Assembly: GCF_028680575.1 (NCBI RefSeq)
Contig: NZ_JAPCKI010000019.1
Location: 1-64,000, forward strand
Length of the DNA: 64,000 bases
Origin: Acidovorax benzenivorans
GTDB taxonomy: Bacteria > Pseudomonadota > Gammaproteobacteria > Burkholderiales > Burkholderiaceae_C
Reading direction: 5' to 3'
The notes beneath the pieces are model-generated. The model worked only from the letters and a program-made list of their open reading frames with translations, was not told the origin of the DNA and made no database searches. The position numbers and the translations under genes are program-made. Below are positions 54,428 to 62,859 of this stretch, one piece after another. The first letter of the stretch is position 1, and the number at the start of each line of letters is the position of its first letter.

Positions 54428-55762
54428 ATGACATCGTTTAGGCCCCTGTCCCTGTCCATCCTGTCCCTGGCGCTGGGCGCAGCACTGTGTGCCCCTGCCC
54501 AGGCCCAGAGCCTGCTGCAGCTGGTCGAATCGGCCCGCAGCTATGACACGGCCTGGCAGTCGGCGCGTGCGCAACTCGACGCAGCAGGCCGCCGTGCCGA
54601 CCAGGCGCGCGCCGGCCTGCTGCCGTCAGCCGCGCTCACCAGTGGCCTTACCCGCTCCAACGTGGAGCTGAGCAAACCCAAGATCGAGAACACGGGTACG
54701 GCACAAACTGTGGGGGTCAACGCCTCCCAACCGCTGTACCGGCCTGCCAATCGCATCACCCTGGAACAAGGCCAACGCGGTGTGGACGTGGCCCAGGCGC
54801 AGCTTGATGCGGCCACCCAAGACCTGCTGGTGCGGGTGAGCCAGGCCTATTTCGATGTGCTGGCAGCGCAAGACACCCTCACCTTTGTGCAGGCCCAGAA
54901 GGCCGCCGTGTCTGAACAACTGGCTGCTGCCAAGCGCAACTTCGAGGTCGGCACCACCACGGTGACCGATTCGCGCGAGGCGCAGGCCCGCTACGACCTG
55001 GTGATTGCCCAGGAGATTGCCGCCGAGAACGACCTGCGCGTCAAGCGCCTGGCGCTGGACCAGCAGGTCGGCATCACCGGCACCAAGCCGCAGCCACTGG
55101 CCCTGCCCGTGCAACTGCCCAGCGTGTTGCCCGACAACCTCACGACCTGGGTGGACACCGCCCGCGACCAGCAACCGGGCGTGCGCCAGGCGGCCATTGC
55201 ACTGGATATCGCACGGCTGGAGACCAAAAAAGCCGAGACCGGCCACCTGCCCACGGTGGATTTGCAGGCGGGCTACAACGTCACGCGCAACCTGCACGGC
55301 ACCATTAGCTCGCCCGGCGTCACCGCCCGCAGCAACGCGGCCAGCGTGGGCGTGGCCTTGAACCTGCCCCTGTTTGCAGGTTTTGCCGTGCAAAACCGTG
55401 TGAAGGAAACCCTGGCCCTCGAAACCAAGGCCGAGGCCGACCTGGAGACCGCCCGCCGCAACGTGGCCCAGGCCACGCGCGCCGCGTTCTACGGTGTGCA
55501 GTCCGGCCAGGGCCAGGTGCAGGCCCTCGAAGCGGCCGAGGCCTCCAGCCAAAGCGCGCTGGACGCCAACAAGCTGGGTTACCAGGTGGGTGTGCGCATC
55601 AACATCGACGTGCTCAACGCCCAAAGCCAGCTCTACCAAACCAAGCGCGACCTGGCCCAGGCCCGCTACAACGTGCTGCTGGGCGGGCTCAAGCTGCGCC
55701 AGGCGGCAGGCACGCTGTCGCAGCAGGATATCGAAGCGGTCAACGCACTGCTGGTCAAGTAA
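54428..55762 (+). CDS. tolC: TolC-family outer-membrane channel
   Basis: The 444-residue protein has a signal peptide (ALGAALCAPAQAQ), then two repeats of TolC helical hairpins: SARAQLDAAGRRADQARAGLLPS and LVRVSQAYFDVLAAQDTL in the first, and AGFAVQNRVKETLALETKAEADLETARRNV in the second. It forms the outer-membrane exit duct for RND pumps and type I secretion. It lies in the same run as the efflux genes. A weak hairpin GCACCCC/GGGGTGC follows at 55773-55791. Confidence 0.93.
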   Translation: MTSFRPLSLSILSLALGAALCAPAQAQSLLQLVESARSYDTAWQSARAQLDAAGRRADQARAGLLPSAALTSGLTRSNVELSKPKIENTGTAQTVGVNASQPLYRPANRITLEQGQRGVDVAQAQLDAATQDLLVRVSQAYFDVLAAQDTLTFVQAQKAAVSEQLAAAKRNFEVGTTTVTDSREAQARYDLVIAQEIAAENDLRVKRLALDQQVGITGTKPQPLALPVQLPSVLPDNLTTWVDTARDQQPGVRQAAIALDIARLETKKAETGHLPTVDLQAGYNVTRNLHGTISSPGVTARSNAASVGVALNLPLFAGFAVQNRVKETLALETKAEADLETARRNVAQATRAAFYGVQSGQGQVQALEAAEASSQSALDANKLGYQVGVRINIDVLNAQSQLYQTKRDLAQARYNVLLGGLKLRQAAGTLSQQDIEAVNALLVK

Positions 55763-55816
55763 CGCTGGCGTTGCACCCCGTGCCGGGGTGCATCCCGTGT
55801 AATGAATTGCTGAAGC

Positions 55817-57190
55817 CTAGTGCAGGCCCCCCTCGGGCTGCACCATGGCCACAATCGCGCGGGCCGTGGCCTGCGCGGCACCCCGGTGTGTGGCGGCAAA
55901 CCGGGTGGCGCGCTCACAGGCCTCCTGGTGCGCGTGGGCATCCTGCGCCAGCGCCGTGGCCTGCGCCATCCCTTGCGCCAGATCGGGCACCCGCTGTGCC
56001 GCCCCTGCCTTGCAGGCCAGTTCGGCCGCCTCGGCAAAGTTGAAGGTGTGGGGGCCCAGCACCACGGGGCAACCGCAGGCGGCGGCCTCGATCAGGTTCT
56101 GGCCGCCCAGCGGGGCAAAGCTCCCACCCAGCAAGGCCACATCGGCCAGGCCGTAGTACAGCGCCATCTCACCGAGCGAGTCTCCCAGCCACACGTCAGC
56201 AGCCGCAGGTGCTGCCGCCCAGGTGCTGCGGCGCGACACCGACAAGCCCGCGCGCTGCAGCAGCTGATGCACCTCGTCAAACCGCTGCGGATGGCGCGGC
56301 ACGATGAGCCATTGCACGGCGGGCAGCGGCAGGTCAGACGCTTCACTATTGATAGCATCATCAGCATGATTTATTTGCGCCAGCGGCACTTTTGACCATA
56401 TTTTCTGGATCTGCTCCAGCCACATGGCCTCTTCGCCCTCGCGGCTGCTGGCCAGCAAGACCACCGGGCGGCCCGTGCGGGCGCGCCACTCGCGGCCCCG
56501 CTCCAGCAACTGCGCATCGGGCACCACGTCGAACTTGAGGTTGCCCAGCACACCACGCACTGGCGCGCCGATGTCTGCCAGCCGTGTGGCGTCCTCCTGC
56601 GCTTGGGCCCAGACGGCCGTCAGCCCGCCATAGGCTGGCCGCGCCAGGGGCGACAGGCGCTTTGCCTTGCGCAGCGATGTCTCGTTGAGCCGCGCGTTGG
56701 CCAGTACCAGCGGAATGCCCCGTTGCTGGCAGCCCGCCACCAGGTTGGGCCACACCTCGGTTTCCATCAGGATGCCGATGGCCGGACGGAACTTGCGCAA
56801 AAACCGCCCCACGGCGCCGGGTGTGTCCCAGGGCTGCCACACCTGCACATCGCCGGGTAACAGCAGCTTTTCGCCCTCAGACCGACCTGTGGCCGTACCG
56901 TGGGTGAGCAACAGGCGCACACCCGGCAACTGCTCGCGCAACTGGGCCAGCAAGATGGCGGCTGCCCGGGTTTCGCCCAGCGACACGGCATGCACCCACA
57001 CAAACCGGCCCAGCGGGTCAGTGCTGCTATGGGGCATGAGGCTGTCGATGGGGGCCGGGTATCGGCCAAAACGCTCGCCCACCGCGTAGGCGTACCCAGG
57101 CTCGGCCACCGCACGGCGGCGCAGCTTGCGGCGCAGCAGCGGCTGCGCACACCAGGTCAGCAGCGAATACAGGGCCCGCGCGGCGTTCAT
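55817..57190 (-). CDS. waaA: 3-deoxy-D-manno-octulosonic acid (Kdo) transferase
   Basis: The 457-residue protein has 'FVWVHAVSLGETRAA', LLLTHGTATGRSEGE and ILMETEVWPNLVAGCQQRGIPLVLANARLNE in the N-terminal half, and 'VLLGGSFAPLGGQNLIEAAACGCPVVLGPHTFNF' in the C-terminal sugar-donor half. It adds Kdo to lipid A at the inner membrane. A segment of about 20 residues near 263-283 (KVPLAQINHADDAINSEA) is encoded by an interspersed palindromic repeat and has no counterpart in ordinary WaaA. It overlaps the next gene by 4 bp. Confidence 0.93.
   Translation of the reverse strand: MNAARALYSLLTWCAQPLLRRKLRRRAVAEPGYAYAVGERFGRYPAPIDSLMPHSSTDPLGRFVWVHAVSLGETRAAAILLAQLREQLPGVRLLLTHGTATGRSEGEKLLLPGDVQVWQPWDTPGAVGRFLRKFRPAIGILMETEVWPNLVAGCQQRGIPLVLANARLNETSLRKAKRLSPLARPAYGGLTAVWAQAQEDATRLADIGAPVRGVLGNLKFDVVPDAQLLERGREWRARTGRPVVLLASSREGEEAMWLEQIQKIWSKVPLAQINHADDAINSEASDLPLPAVQWLIVPRHPQRFDEVHQLLQRAGLSVSRRSTWAAAPAAADVWLGDSLGEMALYYGLADVALLGGSFAPLGGQNLIEAAACGCPVVLGPHTFNFAEAAELACKAGAAQRVPDLAQGMAQATALAQDAHAHQEACERATRFAATHRGAAQATARAIVAMVQPEGGLH
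56344..56406 (+). repeat. Interspersed palindromic repeat, copy H, inside waaA
   Basis: CACTATTGATAGCATCATCA is followed by GCATGATTTATTTGCGCCAG and CGGCACTTTTGACCATATTT. The inner arms are changed, but the outer blocks (ACTATTGATAGC, CATTTTGACCATA-type end) are plain. On the minus strand it reads in frame as part of WaaA. Confidence 0.7.
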
Positions 57191-57966
57191 GCAGGCACAG
57201 GCAGGCTCAGCACACCACCCGCCCAGCCGCTGTCGCTGCGCGCCGCCCAGACGATGCAGGGCGCGCCATCGGGCGCAGCCACCACACAGCGGCCACCGGG
57301 CGCCCAGAAAGCGCTGCGCCCCGCACTCACGTAGCCGCCTGACGTGCCGCTGTAGTTGGCCGCAAGCACCGCCATGTCATGGTCGCGCGCATAGCCTTCC
57401 AACATCGCCGATTCCGCAGCGTAGGCCTTTTCAGAAATCAGCACACCGGCTGCATACAACGCGGCGCCAGCCCCCCGGGCGGCTTGTGCATGCTCGGGGT
57501 GGGTGATGTCGGCGCACACGGCCAGTGCCGTGGGCTCGCCCGCCACCAGTTGTACCTGCGCGTCCTGTGTGCCCGCACTGGCAAATTTTTCTTCACTGCC
57601 GTGCAAGTGGCGCTTGCGGTACAGCGCCACGCTGCCATCAGCCCCCAGCAGCCAGGCACCAATGGCGGGCAGTGCGCCCTGCTCCACGGGTTCAGCCGGA
57701 GCACCCACCACCAGGGCCATGCCATGGCTTTGTGCGGCCTGACTCAGAGCCGCCAGCGCGGGGTGGTCGGCTGTCAACACATGGTTGGCCATCAGCGTCG
57801 GCTCATATCCGATGAGCGACAGCTCCGGGAACTGCAGCAGTTGCACGCCCTGGTGGGCAGCCGCCCGCGCGCACGCCAGGTGCATTTGCAGATTGCGCTG
57901 CATGTCGCCAGGCGCCGACGGCGTCTGGGCGGCGGCTACGCGCAGGGGTGTGGAGAGCGAGAGCAT
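57187..57966 (-). CDS. Nitrilase-superfamily amidohydrolase
   Basis: A 259-residue carbon-nitrogen hydrolase with the catalytic triad Glu48 (LLQFPELSLIG), Lys118 (LYRKRHLHGSEE) and Cys151 (ALAVCADITHP). It hydrolyses an amide or nitrile; related proteins act on omega-amides or deaminated glutathione. Its genes lie beside waaA with a 4-bp overlap, but no functional link is known. The substrate is unknown. Confidence 0.88.
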   Translation of the reverse strand: MLSLSTPLRVAAAQTPSAPGDMQRNLQMHLACARAAAHQGVQLLQFPELSLIGYEPTLMANHVLTADHPALAALSQAAQSHGMALVVGAPAEPVEQGALPAIGAWLLGADGSVALYRKRHLHGSEEKFASAGTQDAQVQLVAGEPTALAVCADITHPEHAQAARGAGAALYAAGVLISEKAYAAESAMLEGYARDHDMAVLAANYSGTSGGYVSAGRSAFWAPGGRCVVAAPDGAPCIVWAARSDSGWAGGVLSLPVPA

Positions 57967-57984
57967 CGTTCAGACAGTCCGCAA

Positions 57985-59373
57985 TCAGTGGCTGGCTGCG
58001 CCCACATGGGCGTCGGGCTTAACCCGGTGCAGCAGCGCCAGCATGGCGGCCTCAATGCGGGCCAGAGCCTCGGGGGTATGGCCTTCAAAACGCAGCACCA
58101 GCACCGGCGTGGTATTGCTGGCGCGGATGAGGCCAAAGCCGTCCGGCCAGTCCACGCGCAGGCCGTCGATACTGCTGATGGCGGCAGGCGCGGCAAAGGT
58201 GTCTGCGGCCAGGGCCTGCAGCTGCGCCGTCAGGCGGTGCGGCTCGCCCTCGGTGCAGGCCACGTTCAGCTCGGGGGTGGAAAAGCTGGTGGGCAGCGCG
58301 TTCAGCACGGCGCTCGGGTCGCTGCTGCGGCTCAGAATCTCCAGCAGGCGGCAGCCTGCATAGGTGCCGTCGTCAAAACCGTACCAGCGCTCCTTGAAGA
58401 AGATGTGGCCGCTCATCTCGCCGCCCAGCGGAGAGTTGGTCTCCTTCATGCGGGCCTTGATGAGCGAGTGGCCGGTCTTGAACATCACCGGCACGCCACC
58501 GGCCGCCGCAATGGCGGGCGCCAGGCGCTGGGTGCATTTCACGTCGAAAATGATCTCGCCACCGGGCACGCGCGACAGCACGTCCTGGGCAAACAACATC
58601 ATCTGGCGATCAGGAAAGATGTTGGTGCCGTCCTTGGTCACGATGCCCAGACGGTCGCCGTCGCCGTCAAACGCCAGGCCCAGTTCGGCATCGCTGGCCT
58701 TCAGGGCATCGATCAGATCGCGCAGGTTCTCGGGCTTGCTCGGGTCGGGGTGGTGGTTGGGAAAGTTGCCATCCACCTCCGAGAACAGCTCAATCACCTC
58801 GCAGCCCAGCGCACGGAAGATGGCAGGGGCCGAGGCCCCGGCAATGCCGTTGCCGCAGTCCACCACAATCTTGATCGGTCGGGCCAGCTTCACGTCGCCC
58901 ACGATGCGTTCGCGGTACGCAGGCAGCACATCCACATGGCGCACCGAACCGCCGGACAGCAGTTGCCAGCTTTCCTGCTCCATGGTGCGTCGCAGGGCCT
59001 GGATCTCATCGCCATAGATGGCGCGGCCGTTCAGCACCATCTTGAAGCCGTTGTAGTCCTTGGGGTTGTGGCTGCCGGTGACCTGGATACCACTGGTGCA
59101 CAGCGTGCTGGCTGCAAAGTACAAAAGGGGCGTGGTGACCAGGCCCACATCGATCACCTCGATGCCCGCCTCCACCAGCCCCCGGATCAGCGCCGCCGAC
59201 ATGGCGGGGCCCGACAGGCGGCCATCACGCCCCACCGCCACGGTGGTCTGCCCTTCGGCGCGTGCTGCCGTGCCAAAGGCCCGGCCCAAACCCAGGGCCA
59301 CGTCTTCGTTCAGGGTGGACGGCACGATGCCGCGGATGTCATAGGCTTTGAAGATGGCGGGGGTCGGTTGCAC
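57985..59373 (-). CDS. Phosphomannomutase/phosphoglucomutase
   Basis: The 462-residue protein has the phosphoserine loop IQVTGSHNPKDYNGFKMVL, the Mg2+ loop LGLAFDGDGDRLGIV, the sugar-binding GGEMSGHIFFKER and the phosphate loop SNTTPVLVLRFEGH. It interconverts mannose-6-P/1-P and glucose-6-P/1-P for LPS and exopolysaccharide, fitting its place near waaA. GTG at 59373 (MQPTPAIFKAYDIRG) gives the usual start of the family; an ATG 42 bp upstream is also possible. Confidence 0.92.
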   Translation of the reverse strand: MQPTPAIFKAYDIRGIVPSTLNEDVALGLGRAFGTAARAEGQTTVAVGRDGRLSGPAMSAALIRGLVEAGIEVIDVGLVTTPLLYFAASTLCTSGIQVTGSHNPKDYNGFKMVLNGRAIYGDEIQALRRTMEQESWQLLSGGSVRHVDVLPAYRERIVGDVKLARPIKIVVDCGNGIAGASAPAIFRALGCEVIELFSEVDGNFPNHHPDPSKPENLRDLIDALKASDAELGLAFDGDGDRLGIVTKDGTNIFPDRQMMLFAQDVLSRVPGGEIIFDVKCTQRLAPAIAAAGGVPVMFKTGHSLIKARMKETNSPLGGEMSGHIFFKERWYGFDDGTYAGCRLLEILSRSSDPSAVLNALPTSFSTPELNVACTEGEPHRLTAQLQALAADTFAAPAAISSIDGLRVDWPDGFGLIRASNTTPVLVLRFEGHTPEALARIEAAMLALLHRVKPDAHVGAASH

Positions 59374-59535
59374 GCAGGGGGGCCTTTCACGATGGGGTTG
59401 AAAAGTCCGCTGCATTGTAGGCGGCGCCCTTGGGGTGTTTGCCAGTCGATGCCTCAGGCGTGCGCCCTGCCCTTGCCAAAGGCACAGGTCCGAAAACGGC
59501 CAGTGGCACAGAGTCAGACTCCTATGATCTGGCCC

Positions 59536-61146
59536 ATGACCCTGACCGCACCACCCTCGCCCACCACTGCCGATGCGGCGTCCGACGAAGGCCGCTACCT
59601 GGCGCTGCAGGCGCGCGATGCGCGGTTTGACGGGCATTTTTTTACCGGGGTGACCTCCACCGGCATCTACTGCCGCCCCGTTTGTGCCGTGCGCGCGCCC
59701 CGGCGCGAGAACTGCCGCTTTTTTGCGCTGGCGGCACAGGCCGAAAGCGCGGGGTTTCGCCCCTGCCTGCGCTGCCGCCCCGAGCTGGCCCCCCAGGCGA
59801 TGGTGTGGTCGGTGCAGGACGCCAGCGGCATTCTGGTGCAGCAGGCCGTGCGCCTGCTCGATGCGCCCGACCTCTGGCCCACACCGGCCGCGCCTGGCGA
59901 AGGCAGCGCCACCGTGGCCCGGTTGGCCGAGCGCCTGGGCGTGAGCGACCGGCACCTGCGCCGCATTTTTGAGGCGGCCCTGGGTGTATCGCCGCTGCAA
60001 TACCTGCAGACGCGGCGGCTGCTCACGGCCAAACAACTGCTCACCGACACCACCATGCCCGTGACACAGGTGGCACTGGCGAGTGGGTTTGCCAGTGTGC
60101 GGCGCTTCAATGCCGCCTTTGTGGGGCACTATGGCCTCAACCCCACGCAGCTGCGGCGCAACGGTGCAGGCAGCGCCGCAGCGGGCAAGGGGCGCACCAG
60201 CGCCGTGCGCCTGGCTTGGCGCCCGCCGCTGGATGTGGCTGCGCTGCTGGCCTTTTTTGAAAAGCGGCAGTTCCACGGTGTGGAGTGCGTCATGCATGGC
60301 GCGGACGGCCCCGGCCTGCGTCGCACCGTGCGGCTGCCCAGCGCTTGCACCGGCCTGCCGCAAGAGACCACCGGCTGGCTGAGTGCCCGTTTTGACCTGG
60401 CGCGCCACCAGGTGCTGCTGCAGACCAGTGACAGCCTGTACCCCGTGCTGCCGCTCGTCATCCGGCGCGTGCGCGCCATGCTGGACCTGGACGCCGACCC
60501 CACGGCCATCAACACCGTGCTGCACCCGCATTTCCCGGAGGGTGACGGCCTGCGTGTGCCCGGGGCGTTTGACGGTTTTGAGCTGGCCGTGCGCGCCGTG
60601 CTGGGCCAGCAGATCACCGTGGCAGCCGCCCGCACGCTGGGCCAGCGGCTGGTGGAGCGACTGGGCGAGCCCATCGCCACGCCCTGGCCCGAGCTGCACC
60701 GGCTGTTCCCCACCGCCGCCACCCTGGCCCGCGCCGATGGCGACACGCTGGGGCAGTTGGGCATCGTGCGCCAGCGGCAGGCGGCCATTGTGGCGCTGGC
60801 CCGCGCGGTGGACAGCGGCGCCCTGGCCCTGCATGCAGGCGCCGACGTGCCCAGCACCACCGCCGCCCTGTGCGCCCTGCCCGGCATTGGCGACTGGACG
60901 GCGCAGTACATCGCCATGCGGGTGCTGCGCTGGCCCGACGCCTTCCCGGCCGGAGACGTGGCGCTGCACAAGGCTCTGGGGGTGCAGCAGCACAAAAACC
61001 CGGCACGCGCGGCGCAAGAGGCCTCGCAAGCCTGGCGCCCCTGGCGCAGCTATGCGGTGCTGCGCGCCTGGGCCACCGGTGGCACCGGTAGTAGTGGCGT
61101 GGCGCCCACCCGGTCTTCCGAGATGCATCCACTACCAAAACAATAG
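59536..61146 (+). CDS. Ada/AlkA fusion: DNA methylation response regulator and 3-methyladenine glycosylase
   Basis: The 536-residue protein begins with an Ada metal-binding domain (TGVTSTGIYCRPVC and FRPCLRCRPE: four Cys, zinc and methyl-phosphotriester acceptor), then an AraC helix-turn-helix (VARLAERLGVSDRHLRRIFEAALGVSPLQYLQTRRLL), then AlkA glycosylase domains with the HhH-GPD motif LPGIGDWTAQYIAMRVLRWP and the catalytic Asp in FPAGD. It would sense methylated DNA and excise 3-methyladenine. It lacks the O6-methylguanine domain, which is supplied by the next gene, ogt. ATG at 59536 is chosen; another is at 59524. Confidence 0.9.
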   Translation: MTLTAPPSPTTADAASDEGRYLALQARDARFDGHFFTGVTSTGIYCRPVCAVRAPRRENCRFFALAAQAESAGFRPCLRCRPELAPQAMVWSVQDASGILVQQAVRLLDAPDLWPTPAAPGEGSATVARLAERLGVSDRHLRRIFEAALGVSPLQYLQTRRLLTAKQLLTDTTMPVTQVALASGFASVRRFNAAFVGHYGLNPTQLRRNGAGSAAAGKGRTSAVRLAWRPPLDVAALLAFFEKRQFHGVECVMHGADGPGLRRTVRLPSACTGLPQETTGWLSARFDLARHQVLLQTSDSLYPVLPLVIRRVRAMLDLDADPTAINTVLHPHFPEGDGLRVPGAFDGFELAVRAVLGQQITVAAARTLGQRLVERLGEPIATPWPELHRLFPTAATLARADGDTLGQLGIVRQRQAAIVALARAVDSGALALHAGADVPSTTAALCALPGIGDWTAQYIAMRVLRWPDAFPAGDVALHKALGVQQHKNPARAAQEASQAWRPWRSYAVLRAWATGGTGSSGVAPTRSSEMHPLPKQ

Positions 61147-61196
61147 CAACCTAGGAAATCAGTACCTGCGCTTGGTGCTGATTTCATTCAAAACCG
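61134..61196 (+). repeat. Interspersed palindromic repeat, copy I (degenerate)
   Basis: ACCAAAACAATAGCAACCTA is followed by GGAAATCAGTACCTGCGCTT and GGTGCTGATTTCATTCAAAA. It covers the end of the Ada/AlkA gene and the gap before ogt; arms ATCAG and CTGAT plus the GCGCTT core are kept. Confidence 0.5.
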
Positions 61197-61224
61197 ACAT
61201 CCCCATCTCTGGAGACCTCCCAGC

Positions 61225-61776
61225 ATGCAGTTTCACCCCCTCACCGTGCAGGCACGGGCCGACACCCCGCTGGGGCCGGTGCGCCTGGCCGCCTCACCCG
61301 CCGGCCTGTCGGGCGTCTGGTTTGAAGGCCAACGCCACGAGCCCACCGCCTTGCTGTACGGCCCCGGTGCCTGGGCCTCGGGGCCGTGCAACCACCCTGT
61401 GCTGCAAGAGGCAGCGCACCAGCTGCAGCAGTACCTGGGCGGGCAACGCCAACATTTCGACCTGCCTCTGGACCTGTCGGGCGGCACGGCCTTTCAGCAA
61501 TCGGTGTGGCGTGCGCTGCTGCAGATTGGCCGGGGCCAGACCACCAGCTATGGCACGCTGGGCCGCCAGCTGGGCAACCCCAGCGCCGTGCGGGCCGTGG
61601 GCGCCGCCGTGGGTCGCAACCCACTGAGCGTGGTGGTGCCTTGCCACCGTGTGCTGGGTGCCGACGGCAGTCTGACCGGCTATGCAGGCGGCCTCGACCG
61701 CAAGAGGGATTTGCTGACGCTGGAGAATGCACCCCTTTTTGCCACCGCAGCCCACCCCATGAAAGCCACCGCATGA
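61225..61776 (+). CDS. ogt: Methylated-DNA-protein-cysteine methyltransferase
   Basis: The 183-residue protein has GTAFQQSVWRALLQIGRGQT, SYGTLGRQLGNPSAVRAVGAAVGRNPLS and the acceptor motif VVPCHRVLG. It removes methyl groups from O6-methylguanine by self-methylation. It follows the Ada/AlkA gene on the same strand and completes the repair pair. Its last codon overlaps the next gene by ATGA. Confidence 0.93.
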   Translation: MQFHPLTVQARADTPLGPVRLAASPAGLSGVWFEGQRHEPTALLYGPGAWASGPCNHPVLQEAAHQLQQYLGGQRQHFDLPLDLSGGTAFQQSVWRALLQIGRGQTTSYGTLGRQLGNPSAVRAVGAAVGRNPLSVVVPCHRVLGADGSLTGYAGGLDRKRDLLTLENAPLFATAAHPMKATA

Positions 61777-62699
61777 ACAGCCCCGCCACCCGGCCCGTCT
61801 CCACCTGGATCGGCGAATTCATCCTGCTGGCAGCACTTTGGGGCGCGTCGTTCCTGTTCATGCGCCTGGGGGCGTCCGACTTTGGCCCCTTGCCCACCGC
61901 CGGGCTGCGGGTGGCGTTGGCCACCGTGTTCCTGTGGCCCATCATGCTGCGCCAGGGCCACTGGCCCGCGCTGCGCCAGCACTGGCGGCCCATCCTGTTT
62001 GCGGGCGTCATCAACTCGGCGATTCCGTTTTCGCTGTTCTCCTGGGCGGTGCTGCACATTGCCACGGGCCTGACCTCAATCCTCAACGCCACAGTGCCTC
62101 TGTTTGGTGCGCTGGTGGCCTGGGTGTGGCTGGGCGACCGCATCAACCGCCTGCGCTGGGTGGGCCTGGCGCTGGGTTTTGTGGGCGTGGCCCTGCTGGC
62201 CTGGCGCGCGCCCGCAGGCACCGGGTTCAAGACCGACCACGCCCACTGGGCCATTGCAGCGTGCCTGCTGGCGTCGGCGTTCTATGGCGTGTCAGCCAGT
62301 TTCGCGCGGCGCCACCTCACGGGCCTGCCGCCACTGGCCACGGCTGCAGGCAGCCAGCTGGGTGCCGCGCTCGGCCTGGCCCTGCCCACGCTGTGGCTGT
62401 GGCCGGCCCAGATGCCGGGCCCGCGCGCCTGGGGGGCCATCGTGGCGATTGCCGTGCTGTGCACCGGCATTGCCTACATCCTGTACTTTCGCCTCATCGA
62501 ACACGCGGGCCCCAGCCGCGCGCTGGCCGTCACCTTCATCACCCCGGTGTTCGCCGTTCTGTATGGAACGCTGTTTCTTGGCGAGACCATCACCCCCTGG
62601 ATGATGGGCTGCGCACTGGTCATCGTGTGCGGCACGATGTTGTCAACCGGGCTTATCAGGACGGGGCGCGCCGCCGCCGCGCCGCCAGAACGGGCCTAA
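61773..62699 (+). CDS. EamA/DMT-family transporter
   Basis: A 308-residue protein with ten membrane helices in two EamA repeats; the first has FILLAALWGASFLFMRLGA, and the second has LASAFYGVSASFARRHL and 'ITPVFAVLYGTLFLGETITPWM'. DMT proteins export amino acids, nucleotides or drugs. It overlaps ogt by 4 bp, but a repair role is unlikely. The substrate is unknown. Confidence 0.88.
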   Translation: MNSPATRPVSTWIGEFILLAALWGASFLFMRLGASDFGPLPTAGLRVALATVFLWPIMLRQGHWPALRQHWRPILFAGVINSAIPFSLFSWAVLHIATGLTSILNATVPLFGALVAWVWLGDRINRLRWVGLALGFVGVALLAWRAPAGTGFKTDHAHWAIAACLLASAFYGVSASFARRHLTGLPPLATAAGSQLGAALGLALPTLWLWPAQMPGPRAWGAIVAIAVLCTGIAYILYFRLIEHAGPSRALAVTFITPVFAVLYGTLFLGETITPWMMGCALVIVCGTMLSTGLIRTGRAAAAPPERA

Positions 62700-62859
62700 A
62701 CTTGACACATGGTTTTTTTATCGGGTGCATGCCTTCTGACCACATGCGGCGCAGGTCGAGACATGACCTCGCTCCCGATTCCGGCCCACGCCCCCGTACC
62801 GCCAGACCGCAAAGCCGCCGCAGCCCCCCGTCCAGCCCAGGCCAACCAAGGAAAACGCC

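Noticed and set aside
57379-59535. Long in-frame extension upstream of the Ada/AlkA gene
   Set aside because: This part lies antisense to the nitrilase and phosphomutase genes and has no domain; the Ada domain begins just after ATG 59536.
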